Position numbers and translations under genes: made by a program
NCBI GenBank assembly: GCA_017859995.1
Contig: JAFJUR010000006.1
Coordinates: forward strand, 1-36,886
Length of the DNA: 36,886 bases
Reading direction: 5' to 3'
From: Holophagaceae bacterium
GTDB lineage: Bacteria > Acidobacteriota > Holophagae > Holophagales > Holophagaceae
Notes under the pieces: model-generated
Told to the model about the DNA's origin: nothing
Databases searched by the model: none
Seen by the model: only the letters and a program-made list of their open reading frames with translations
In this document: one piece after another, positions 27,038 to 35,661 of the stretch
Layout: every line of letters starts with the position of its first letter
How positions within the stretch are numbered: position 1 is the first letter of the stretch

Positions 27038-28138
27038 CTAGCCGTTCGTCTTGACGAACTGTTCCATGAAGTCCACCAGGGTCTTCACGTGGTCCACGGT
27101 GACCGCGTTGTAGGTGCTCACGCGGATGCCGCCGATGTCGCGGTAGCCCTTCAGGCCCACCATGCCGGCCTTCTTGGCTTCCTTGACGAACTGGTCGTCG
27201 AGCGCGGGGGTGGGGAGGAAGAAGTCGACGTTCATGAGGCTGCGGTGGGCCTTCTCGGTGACGAAGCCCTTGTAGAAGCCCGCGTGCTTGTCGATGCAGC
27301 CGTAGAGCAGCTCACCCTTCTTGCGGTTGCTGGCCTCGATGGCCTTCAGGCCGCCGATGCTCTTGTTGTAGGCCAGCACGTTCCGCAGGATGTAGATGCC
27401 GAAGGTGGGCGGGGTGTTGTAGAGGCTGTTCTTCTCTGCATGGATCTTGAAACGCAGGTAGCTGGGCAGGTCCTGGGCCTCGCACATCTCGAGGAAGTCC
27501 TCGCGGATGATGGTGAGGGTCACGCCGCTGGGGCCGAGGTTCTTCTGGGCGCCGCCGTACATGAGGCCGAAGGGGCTCACGTCAAAGGGCCGGCACATGA
27601 AGTCGCTGCTCATGTCGCAGATGTAGGGCACATTGCCGACCTTCGGGAACTCGTGCCACTGGGTGCCTTCCACGGTGTTGTTCGACGTGAAGTGCACGAA
27701 GGCGCTGTCGGGCCCGACCTTGATCTCGTCAGCGTGGGGCAGGCGGCTGAACTTGAGGTCCTTGGTGCTGGCGGCCACGCGGACGTTGTCGCCCGCCACG
27801 AGCTTGGCCTCCTTGGTGGCCTTCTCCGCCCAGTTGCCCGTGACGATGTAGTCGGCCTTGCGGCCGCCGCGCAGCAGGTTCAGGGGGATCATGCCGAAAG
27901 ACAGGTGGGCGCCGCCCTGGAGCAGCAGCACCTTGTAGTTGTCAGGCAGGCCCATCAGCTCCTTGGTGAGGGCGATGGCCTCTTCATGCACCGCGTCGTA
28001 CTCCTTCGAGCGGTGGCTGACTTCCATGACGGACATGCCGGTGCCGGCGAAGTCGAGCAGCTCCTCCTGGGCGCGCTCGAGGGCGGGCAAAGGCAGGCCG
28101 GCGGGGCCAGCGTAGAAGTTGATCACACGATGGGTCAT
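27038..28138 (-). CDS. serC: Phosphoserine aminotransferase
   Basis: MTHRVINFYAGPAGLPLPALERAQEELLDFAGTGMSVMEVSHRSKEYDAV; YGGAQKNLGPSGVTLTIIRED; NTPPTFGIYILRNVL. Confidence 0.97.
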   Translation of the reverse strand: MTHRVINFYAGPAGLPLPALERAQEELLDFAGTGMSVMEVSHRSKEYDAVHEEAIALTKELMGLPDNYKVLLLQGGAHLSFGMIPLNLLRGGRKADYIVTGNWAEKATKEAKLVAGDNVRVAASTKDLKFSRLPHADEIKVGPDSAFVHFTSNNTVEGTQWHEFPKVGNVPYICDMSSDFMCRPFDVSPFGLMYGGAQKNLGPSGVTLTIIREDFLEMCEAQDLPSYLRFKIHAEKNSLYNTPPTFGIYILRNVLAYNKSIGGLKAIEASNRKKGELLYGCIDKHAGFYKGFVTEKAHRSLMNVDFFLPTPALDDQFVKEAKKAGMVGLKGYRDIGGIRVSTYNAVTVDHVKTLVDFMEQFVKTNG

Positions 28139-28213
28139 GGGAGGCTCCTTCAGAAAGAAACTGATAACCACCAGATGTCAGTTTGTCTCGCGTATCGCCG
28201 GGGCGATACCGAG

Positions 28214-28290
28214 AAGGCACCAGGACACCAGGAAGAGACACCAGGGAATTTCTTTTGCAGTTCTTGGTGCCTTGGCGCCTTGGCGGTGAA
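28214..28290. repeat. Imperfect palindromic intergenic element, CACCAGG / CTTGGTG-CCTTGG type
   Basis: AAGGCACCAGGACACCAGGAAGAGACACCAGG...TTCTTGGTGCCTTGGCGCCTTGGCGGTGAA in the serC-serA spacer. Confidence 0.65.
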
Positions 28291-28293
28291 ATT

Positions 28294-29166
28294 TTAAGCT
28301 TTGAAATCCTGAAGAATGAGCACGACCTCGTCGCCGATGCGGCCCAGGTTCTCCTTGGAGCTGGCGCCCAGGTGCGGCGCCATGAAGACGTTGGGGGCGC
28401 TGAGCAGGGGGCAGTCCGCCGGGGGCGGGTCGCTGGGCCACACGTCGGTGCCGTAGGCGCGGAGCTTGCCGCTTTCCAGGGCCGCGGCGAGATCCGCCTC
28501 GACCACGCACTTGCCGCGGCCGGTGTTGATGAGGATGGCGCCATCCTTCATCTTGGCGATGAAAGCGGCGTTGATCATGCCCTTCGTCTCGTCGGTCAGC
28601 GGCGTGTGCATGCTGATGACGTCGGCCTTGGCGGCGAGTTCGTCCAGGCTCACGAGGCGGGCGATGGGGTGCTCCTTGAGGAAGGGATCAAAGGCGATCA
28701 CCTCCATGCCGAAGGCCTGGGCGCGCTTGGCCACTTCCGTGGCGATGTTGCCGGCGCCGATGAGGCCCAGCGTCTTCTTGAAGAGCTCGGTGCGCTTCAG
28801 CTCGCTCTTGAGGAACTTGCCCTCCTTCATGGAGGTGTGGGCCTCGATGAGCCGCGCGGGAATGGCCACCATGAAGGCCATGGCCATCTCCGCCACGGCT
28901 ACGCTGCTGGCCCGGGGCGTGTTCACGGCCTTGATGCCCTTCTCGGCGCAGAGCTTCTTGTCCACGTTGTCCATGCCCACCCCGCCCCGGATCACGAGCT
29001 TGAGGTTGGGGGCCTTGGCCACCAGGTCGGCATCAACCTTGGTCTTGGAGCGGACGAGGAGCACCTCGGCCTTTCCGAGGGTGGCCATGTCGGTGCTGAC
29101 CGATCCGAAGGGCGCAAGGCGCTCGGGCAGCTTGGCGTCAAAAGCGTCAGCGATGAGGATCTGCAT
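28294..29166 (-). CDS. serA: D-3-phosphoglycerate dehydrogenase, short form without ACT domain
   Basis: 290 aa; VIRGGVGMDNVDKKLCAEKGIKAVNTPRASSVAVAEMAMAF; LGLIGAGNIATEVAKRAQAFGMEVIAFDPF; DAVFISMHTPL-like; APHLGASSKENLGRIGDE. Confidence 0.95.
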   Translation of the reverse strand: MQILIADAFDAKLPERLAPFGSVSTDMATLGKAEVLLVRSKTKVDADLVAKAPNLKLVIRGGVGMDNVDKKLCAEKGIKAVNTPRASSVAVAEMAMAFMVAIPARLIEAHTSMKEGKFLKSELKRTELFKKTLGLIGAGNIATEVAKRAQAFGMEVIAFDPFLKEHPIARLVSLDELAAKADVISMHTPLTDETKGMINAAFIAKMKDGAILINTGRGKCVVEADLAAALESGKLRAYGTDVWPSDPPPADCPLLSAPNVFMAPHLGASSKENLGRIGDEVVLILQDFKA

Positions 29167-29223
29167 GGGAACTCCGATGGAGTGTTGCGTCAGTCGGGCA
29201 AAGAGGAAATCAACTGAATTTGA

Positions 29224-29310
29224 AACCGCAGATGACGCAGATGGCGCAGATGGCGCAGATGAAAAACGGATCAGTTCTTTTATCTGCGTCCATCTGCGTC
29301 ATCTGCGGTT
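29224..29310. repeat. Palindromic intergenic element built from ~9-nt GCAGATGRC units
   Basis: AACCGCAGATGACGCAGATGGCGCAGATGGCGCAGAT...ATCTGCGTCCATCTGCGTCATCTGCGGTT, arms pair over ~28 bp with one bulge. Confidence 0.85.
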
Positions 29311-29342
29311 AATCCCTAGAAGTTTTCAAAGCGGGACCCGCC

Positions 29343-30581
29343 TCAGCCTTCGTACATCCGCACGAGCAGGCCGGAGCGCAGTTTGGGTTCGAACCAGGTG
29401 GATTTCGGCGGCATGACCTCTCCGGCGTCGGCGACGGACATCAGCTGCGTGAGCGAGGTGGGGTAGACCGAGAAGGCCACGGCGCAGCCTTCCTTCACCC
29501 GGCGCTCCAGCTCGTCCATGCCCCGGATGCCGCCGACGAAATCGATGCGGGTGTTCGTGCGGGGATCGTCGATGCCGAGGATGGGACCGAGCAGATTCTC
29601 CTGGAGGATGCTCACGTCCAGGCCGCGAACGGGATCGCTGGCGGGGAAGGTGCCCGCCTTGGCCTTCAGTTCGTACCAGGTGCCGCCCAGGAACATGCCG
29701 AAGGTGGTCGGCGCCTGGGGACTGCGGTGGGTGGATACCGCGACGTCGAATGTCTCTTTCACCTTCGCAAGGAACGCGTCCTGGCCGAGGCCGTTGAGAT
29801 CCTTCACCACGCGGTTGTAGTCCATGATTTTCAGCTGGTCGTGGGGGAACACCACGGCCATGAAGCTCTCATAGGGCTCGTCGCCGGTTCCAGATCCGGC
29901 TGCGGCACGGCGGGCCTGGGCGTAGCGGATGGCGGCGGCGGTGCGGTGGTGGCCATCGGCGATGTAGAGGGCCGGAACGCCGTTGAAGAGGTTCACCAGT
30001 TCGTAGACCACGGTTTCGCCCGAGACGACCCACACGGTGTGGCCGATGCCATCCGGCGTGACCACGTCATAGACGGGAACCTGTTTCCGCACGTCATTGA
30101 CGATGTGGTCGATGTAGGGAACGGCCCGGTAGGTGAGGAAGACGGGTTCGGCGTTGGCGGCCTGCTCGGTGACGTGGCGGGTGCGGTCGTCCTCCTTGTC
30201 CTTGCGGGTGAATTCGTGGCGCTTGATGGTGCCGTTCTCGTACTCCTCCACGGAGCAAAGGCCCACCAGGCCGGCCTGGACATGGTCGCCCATGCGCTGC
30301 TGGTAGACGTAGAGGCAGGGGGTGTTCTCCTGGAACAGCACACCCTTCTCGATCATGGCCTTCAGGTTGGCCACGCCCTTGGCGTAGACAGCGTCGGCGT
30401 GGATGTCAGTGTCGGCGGGCAGGTCGATCTCGGGGCGTCCCACATGCAGAAATGAATACGGGTTGCCCTTGGCCAGTTCGGCGGCCTCCTGGGTGTTCAC
30501 CACGTCGTAGGGTACGGCCGCTACCTGGGCGGCGAGCTCGGGCCGGGGGCGGTGGGCGCGAAAGGGCTTCAGCTGGGACAT
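29343..30581 (-). CDS. DUF1015-family protein
   Basis: MSQLKPFRAHRPRPELAAQVAAVPYDVVNTQEAAELAKGNPYSFLHVGRPEIDLP; LYIADGHHRTAAAIRYA. Confidence 0.95.
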   Translation of the reverse strand: MSQLKPFRAHRPRPELAAQVAAVPYDVVNTQEAAELAKGNPYSFLHVGRPEIDLPADTDIHADAVYAKGVANLKAMIEKGVLFQENTPCLYVYQQRMGDHVQAGLVGLCSVEEYENGTIKRHEFTRKDKEDDRTRHVTEQAANAEPVFLTYRAVPYIDHIVNDVRKQVPVYDVVTPDGIGHTVWVVSGETVVYELVNLFNGVPALYIADGHHRTAAAIRYAQARRAAAGSGTGDEPYESFMAVVFPHDQLKIMDYNRVVKDLNGLGQDAFLAKVKETFDVAVSTHRSPQAPTTFGMFLGGTWYELKAKAGTFPASDPVRGLDVSILQENLLGPILGIDDPRTNTRIDFVGGIRGMDELERRVKEGCAVAFSVYPTSLTQLMSVADAGEVMPPKSTWFEPKLRSGLLVRMYEG

Positions 30582-30753
30582 GGGCACCTGCCTGGGAAGG
30601 GGCCCCCCGCGGGGCCGCACAGGCGCCATTATTCCCCGGGTGGTGCCCTTTGGAGCCCGGTTTGGACCGGTTTTGACGAAAGTCCCATACTTGGGGCGAT
30701 TTCATCCCGAACCGTCAAGGCCGCAGCCCCGCCACAGACGGGTCGGACCGGCT

Positions 30754-31485
30754 TCAGGCCTCGCCGAACTCGGGGTTTCGACGGTCGGTGATCAGGGCGG
30801 CGTTCATCAGCAGCTCGGTGAGGGGCAGGTCCAGGGTCGGCTCCACCCGGCAGGTTTCCACGAACTCGATGTCGGGCCGGTCCCAGGAGAGGATCTCGTA
30901 GACGGCGGGAAGGCCCTCGTCGGCGTGGTAGGCGGCGTGCACCACTTCGCCGTGCTTGAGGTAGAGCAGGCCCATGCCGGCCTCGGATTTCACGGTGAGG
31001 GTGCAGGATTTCTTTTCCCAGTTGAGCAGCTGGAGGATGCTGTTGAGCCCGATGCCCCGGATCATGCCGGTGGGTTCGAACTGGGCGGCGGCGCGGATGG
31101 CATCCATCAGCAGCGTCAGGCGCGGGGGCTTGGTGAGGATGCGGATGGCGCCCAGCTGCAGGGGGGTGTTCAGGTGCTGGCTCTCGTCCAGGCCGGTCAT
31201 GACGATGATGGGCACCTGGGGATAGAGGCGGCTCACCTTGGCGATGAGGTTGAACCCGTCCATGACGGGCATGTTCAGGTCGGTCACCAGGACATGGACC
31301 GGCTCCTGGCGGAGCAGCTCCAGGGCTTGGCCGCCGTCCTGGGCCATGAGGATCTTGAAGCCCTGCAGGCCTTTGAGCCCAGCCCGGTAGAGGCTCAGGG
31401 TCGCGCGGTCATCCTCCACCACCAGCAGGGTCTTGGTGGGGCCTTCCGGCTTCGGCAGGGGGCGGGGGCGGGTGGGCAGGCTCAT
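30754..31485 (-). CDS. Response regulator receiver with C-terminal DUF4388 (PATAN-like) domain
   Basis: TLLVVEDDRATLSLY...VHVLVTDLNMPVMDGFNLI...IIVMTG...ILTKP; then GIGLNSILQLLNWEKKSCTLTVKSEAGMGLLYLKHGEVVHAAY. Confidence 0.9.
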   Translation of the reverse strand: MSLPTRPRPLPKPEGPTKTLLVVEDDRATLSLYRAGLKGLQGFKILMAQDGGQALELLRQEPVHVLVTDLNMPVMDGFNLIAKVSRLYPQVPIIVMTGLDESQHLNTPLQLGAIRILTKPPRLTLLMDAIRAAAQFEPTGMIRGIGLNSILQLLNWEKKSCTLTVKSEAGMGLLYLKHGEVVHAAYHADEGLPAVYEILSWDRPDIEFVETCRVEPTLDLPLTELLMNAALITDRRNPEFGEA

Positions 31486-31515
31486 GGATCTCGTCAGGAT
31501 ACCTTCGGCAGGACC

Positions 31516-32775
31516 TCAGCGCTCCTCGCCTTTTGGCACCCGGCGGGCCGGGACCGGCTCCTTTGCGAGGATGGCCTTGGCCTCGGCGGCATCGGCGGGG
31601 TGCCGGGCCTCCCAGTCCAGCACCCAGGGGGGCAGCTCGGCGTCCTCGTAGTCCCGCACCTTCCGGTGCCAGCTGACCAGGGCCTGCACCACCGCCTCGT
31701 GGATGTTCTCTGCCCTGGGAGGGATGTGGCCCTCCCAGATGGGTTCTTTGAAATACTTGCGCAAGGTGGCCTCGGCGGGCTTGCCCCACACCGCGTAGGT
31801 GCGGTCCAGGGGGCCGCCGATGGGCTTCTGATTGAGGTTCTCGCCATAGAGGTAGTAGAAGACCGCGTCGCCGTCGCTCCAGTGGCGCAGCACGCCGAAG
31901 GCGCCCTTGAGGAGGTGGTCCTGGAGGGCGAGGTCGAGGGGCTTGTCCGTGCGGAAATCCCAGGGGCCCACATGGGCGTGGGCCACGGAAGGGTAGCCCA
32001 CCTCGGTGATCATCACGGGGTGCTGGAACCGGGCGGTGAGGGTGCGGGCCTTGTAGACGATCCACCACCAGGCGTCGCGGATCTGATCCTGGGAGGGGTA
32101 TTCGTCGTACTTGGCGATGGGATCGTAGGTGTTGATGCCGATGACATCGAGGCAGTCGCCGAAGGTGAAGCTGTCGTGGCTGTCGAAGTTCACGCTGTAG
32201 ACCAGCTTGCCCTTGAAGACCTGGCGCACGTCGGTGGCCAGGCGGCGCCAATGGTCGGGGAAGGGGTGGGTGGAGGCCATCTCGGTGCCGAGGCTGTACC
32301 ACTCCACGCCACCTTCCTGGGCCAGCGCCGCGAGCCGCACGTTGAAGGCGGTGTAGTTCTTCCACCACAGGTCCCAGTCGTCGGGCGCGATGTTGCCGCG
32401 CCACCATTCGGCGTTCTCGGCCTCGTCCCGCATGTTGATCGTGGGGAAGAACATCATGCGCAGGCCCCGGACCTTCGCCTGGCGGAAGGTCCGGCGCAGG
32501 CTCTCCTCGGTGGGGCTGGAGGTGGGGTGGCGCCGGATCTCGGTGCTGTGGCCGGTGTCCATGCGGTAGATGGCCTGCAGGCTCACGCAGGTGGCGCCGG
32601 TCGCCGCGATGCGGTCGAGTTCCTCGCCGTAGTCGTAGTCCGGGACGCCGGCGTAGAGTCCGAGCACCATGCCGCGGGGCTGGGGCACCAGCGCTCGCCG
32701 CTGGGCGCGCCGAACCCACATCAGGGTGGCGGGCAGTCCGAGGATGGCGAGCAGGATGAGGATGCGACGGATCAT
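31516..32775 (-). CDS. GH113-like glycoside hydrolase-fold protein, membrane anchored
   Basis: 419 aa; N-terminal TM; TGATCVSLQAIYRMDTGHST, WYSLGTEMAST (acid/base Glu), VMITEVGYPSV (nucleophile-like Glu). Confidence 0.78.
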   Translation of the reverse strand: MIRRILILLAILGLPATLMWVRRAQRRALVPQPRGMVLGLYAGVPDYDYGEELDRIAATGATCVSLQAIYRMDTGHSTEIRRHPTSSPTEESLRRTFRQAKVRGLRMMFFPTINMRDEAENAEWWRGNIAPDDWDLWWKNYTAFNVRLAALAQEGGVEWYSLGTEMASTHPFPDHWRRLATDVRQVFKGKLVYSVNFDSHDSFTFGDCLDVIGINTYDPIAKYDEYPSQDQIRDAWWWIVYKARTLTARFQHPVMITEVGYPSVAHAHVGPWDFRTDKPLDLALQDHLLKGAFGVLRHWSDGDAVFYYLYGENLNQKPIGGPLDRTYAVWGKPAEATLRKYFKEPIWEGHIPPRAENIHEAVVQALVSWHRKVRDYEDAELPPWVLDWEARHPADAAEAKAILAKEPVPARRVPKGEER

Positions 32776-32846
32776 GCGGAGCGGCTCCAGGCTTCAGCCT
32801 AGCGGGGGAATCCTGGAGAAAGGAACCTCAAGTCCGCGCCCGGCCC

Positions 32847-34094
32847 TCAGGTCCGCTCCACCTTCACCTGCACGATGCGGGTGCCCTCCATGCGCAGCAC
32901 GGTCAGGCGGGCGCCTTCGACGGCCACGGATTCCTGGGGTCTGGGCACGCGGCCCAGGCGCGCCATGACCAGGCCGGCGAGGGTGTCGAAGCCATCCCGT
33001 TCCCAGGTGAGGCCGACGGCCTGGGCCACGTCCTCCACGTGGGCATGGCCGGATACAAGCCAGACGCCAGGCGCCTGCTCCACGAGGCCCACCGGGCCCT
33101 CGTGCTCGTCCTGGATCTCGCCGAAGACTTCCTCCAGCAGATCCTCCATGGTGACCAGGCCGGAGACGCCGCCGAACTCGTCCACCACCAGGGCGAGCTG
33201 GGTGCGGGCCCGCTGGAGGTCGCGCAACAGCTCGGCCACAGGCTTGCTCTCCGGCACGAAGTGGGCGGGCTTCAGCAACGTGGCGAGGGGGGGCTGGGCC
33301 CCGTCCGGCAGCTGCATGAGGTCCTTCACCAGGAGCACCCCGCGCACCTGCTCGATGCCGCCTTCAAAAACGGGCAGGCGGGAGTGGCGGCTTTCGGTGA
33401 AGGCCGTCCAGGCCTCCTGGATGCTGGCCTCCAGGGGCAGGGCCACGATGCGGGTGCGGGGGGTCATGACCTCGCGCACCACGGTGTCGCCGAAGGTCAC
33501 CACGTTCCGGATGAGTTCGCGGTCTTCGGCTTCGAGGATGCCCTCGGCCTCGCCTTCCTCCAGCAGCGCGGTGACGGCCTCCTCAGTGGCCTCCTCGCCG
33601 TCGTCCTCGCGCGCCCGCTCCTCGGCGTGGCGGCGGTCGGTCATCTGCGCCAGGGGGCGCACCAGGGGGCCGAGCACGGCCTCCGCCGGGGCGTAGAGGG
33701 GAAACAACCGGGTGAGCCAGCGCGCCGGGTCGCTGGTGCTGAGCAGCGCGGGCAGGAGCAGGTCGAGCAGCCAAAGGGCCGCCAGGGCCAGGACGCAGAA
33801 GGTCCAGGCTCCGCCAGGCAGAAGGCTGTGGAAGGGCCAGAGCAGGGCCGCGAGGGGCAGCAACAGGGCCTGGTTCCAGAAGGAGAGGCCCATGCCCAGG
33901 GCCCGCGGTTGCTCCAGCAGCGCCGCCAGCCGGGGATCGGCGATGGCTCCTTCCTCCAGCAGGCGCCGCCGCTGCAGGGAATGCAGGGCATGGAAGGCGG
34001 AGAGCAGCAGCGCCATCGCGCAGCGGTAGGCCATCACCGCGAGCGCGGCGAGCAGGAACCAGGATGGGGGGGCGTTGCCGCCTGAATCAGCCAT
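32847..34094 (-). CDS. Hemolysin/CorC-HlyC family transporter (CNNM + CBS pair + CorC_HlyC)
   Basis: RNVVTFGDTVVREVMTPRTRIVALP; HSRLPVFEGGIEQVRGVLLVKDLM; QLALVVDEFGGVSGLVTMEDLLEEVFGEIQDEHE. Confidence 0.95.
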   Translation of the reverse strand: MADSGGNAPPSWFLLAALAVMAYRCAMALLLSAFHALHSLQRRRLLEEGAIADPRLAALLEQPRALGMGLSFWNQALLLPLAALLWPFHSLLPGGAWTFCVLALAALWLLDLLLPALLSTSDPARWLTRLFPLYAPAEAVLGPLVRPLAQMTDRRHAEERAREDDGEEATEEAVTALLEEGEAEGILEAEDRELIRNVVTFGDTVVREVMTPRTRIVALPLEASIQEAWTAFTESRHSRLPVFEGGIEQVRGVLLVKDLMQLPDGAQPPLATLLKPAHFVPESKPVAELLRDLQRARTQLALVVDEFGGVSGLVTMEDLLEEVFGEIQDEHEGPVGLVEQAPGVWLVSGHAHVEDVAQAVGLTWERDGFDTLAGLVMARLGRVPRPQESVAVEGARLTVLRMEGTRIVQVKVERT

Positions 34095-34107
34095 TATCTC
34101 GCCAATT

Positions 34108-35571
34108 CTAGCGCGATTCCCGCCTGGCCAGGATCTGCTGCGCCACGTCGGCGCGGGCCTCCGGTCCGAGGCGCAGCTTCAGGCGCTCGGCCTCCCGGAA
34201 GTACTCCTCCGGATCGCGGGAGAGCCCGTCGGGCGTCGGCGGCAGGCCTTTGCGCGCCCGGGCCGCATTCAGGAAGCGGTAGGGCTCCTTGGCCAGCTCG
34301 GGGCTCTGCAGGAAGTGGCGGAAGGTCCACCAGCCGCCCAGCACGAACCACACGCCCAGGGCCGCCACGGCCCGGCGCTGGAGCAGGCGCATGCGCTCCG
34401 GCGTCTGGCGCACCCGCTGCCAGGCCACGCCCGCCCAGAGGTTCAGGGCGATGATCGCGGCCGTCAGGAGCAGGGTGCCGGCCCAGCCCTGGGTGCCCCA
34501 ACCCCACCCCGTCACCGCGAGAACCGCAGGGGCCAGCAGCACGCCGAAGATCAGGTTGAGGTGCAGCATGTAGAGCAGCAGGGACTCGGCGCTGGCGGCC
34601 TTGATGGGGTTCGGGCCCTTCCATTTGGGCCGCGCCAGCTCGACGGCGCCCATGAGGGAGCCGCCAAGGAGGATCCAGCCGGCGCGGGCCGCCACACTGG
34701 GCAGGGTGGTGTTGGCGATGCCGCCCAGCTCGCTGTAGGTGAAGGCGCCGGTGCGGCTGTGCAGCATCCATACTCCGTTCGACTGGAGCCAGGTGCCGCC
34801 CCAGAGCCAGCCCTGCTGGGCGATGGCGCCCCAGGCGAGGAGCAGAGCCCCGACCGCGGCGAGGCCCGCGAGGAACCGCGCCTCGCTCCAGCGCGCCCGG
34901 CCCTCGACGGGCTCCACCCGCAGGTGCCGGTAGAGGCCGCCCAGGAAGGCGCCGAAGGCCGGGAAGGCGATCCACGGGAAGAGGGGGAAGAGGGCCTGCA
35001 CGCCGCGATCAGGCAATCCATTGAAGAGGCCGCGGATGGGCAGCCACATCCCGTCGGCCACGCCGGTGGCCCAGAGGTGGGGCGAGACCAGGGGCACGAA
35101 CACCGCGATCACCAGCGCGAGCCCCGTGAAGACCTTCGGGTTCCGCACCAGCCGGGCGAGGCCCTGGAGGATCAGCAGCGAGAAGACGATGCACTGGAGC
35201 ACGTCGATCTTGAAGAGCTCGCGGGCCTTCTGCGCGGTGTTGAGCACGGTCCAGTCCGCCGCGGTGATGCCCGGTGCGTGCAGGGCGTAGGCGCAGAGCA
35301 GGATGAAGCCCAGGCGCCGGGCCGTGTCGGGCCAGAAGGGACGAAGGGTGCCGTCAGTCCTGAACGTGGAGATCACCAGGCTGTAGCCCGCGGCCATGGT
35401 GAAGCTGGGGGCCACCAGGCCATTGAGGTAGTTCAGCCAGTCGGGCCGGAGACCCGACTGCAGCCACACATTCACCGCATGGACCTCGATCATCACGATC
35501 ACGGCCCAGCCGCGCAGCTGGTCAATCCAGTCGCAGCGTTTCGACGGGGTCAGATCGTTCCAGAGGGACAT
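34108..35571 (-). CDS. DUF5009/DUF1624-like membrane acyltransferase family protein
   Basis: 487 aa multi-TM; CDWIDQLRGWAVIVMIEVHAVNVWL near N-terminus; FKIDVLQCIVFSLLILQGLARL; FPLFPWIAFPAFGAFLGGLYRH. Confidence 0.78.
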   Translation of the reverse strand: MSLWNDLTPSKRCDWIDQLRGWAVIVMIEVHAVNVWLQSGLRPDWLNYLNGLVAPSFTMAAGYSLVISTFRTDGTLRPFWPDTARRLGFILLCAYALHAPGITAADWTVLNTAQKARELFKIDVLQCIVFSLLILQGLARLVRNPKVFTGLALVIAVFVPLVSPHLWATGVADGMWLPIRGLFNGLPDRGVQALFPLFPWIAFPAFGAFLGGLYRHLRVEPVEGRARWSEARFLAGLAAVGALLLAWGAIAQQGWLWGGTWLQSNGVWMLHSRTGAFTYSELGGIANTTLPSVAARAGWILLGGSLMGAVELARPKWKGPNPIKAASAESLLLYMLHLNLIFGVLLAPAVLAVTGWGWGTQGWAGTLLLTAAIIALNLWAGVAWQRVRQTPERMRLLQRRAVAALGVWFVLGGWWTFRHFLQSPELAKEPYRFLNAARARKGLPPTPDGLSRDPEEYFREAERLKLRLGPEARADVAQQILARRESR

Positions 35572-35606
35572 GGGAGGGCCTCAAAATTGGGATCAAGCAG
35601 GATGAC

Positions 35607-35628
35607 CACCACCAAGGTCTTGGTGGTG
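35607..35628. repeat. Short perfect palindrome CACCACCAAG-GT-CTTGGTGGTG
   Basis: 10-bp arms, 2-nt spacer, upstream of the acyltransferase gene; sequence-related to the element at 28214-28290. Confidence 0.75.
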
Positions 35629-35661
35629 AATTCTTGAATGGTGGTTGAAATGAACCCAGGC

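Noticed and set aside
29224-29310. CRISPR-like array
   Set aside because: Units are ~9 nt, contiguous without spacers and inverted across a centre; no cas genes nearby.
30580-32802. 740-aa plus-strand ORF over the REC-DUF4388 and GH113-like genes
   Set aside because: Antisense to two well-supported genes, composition typical of high-GC shadow ORFs, no domain.
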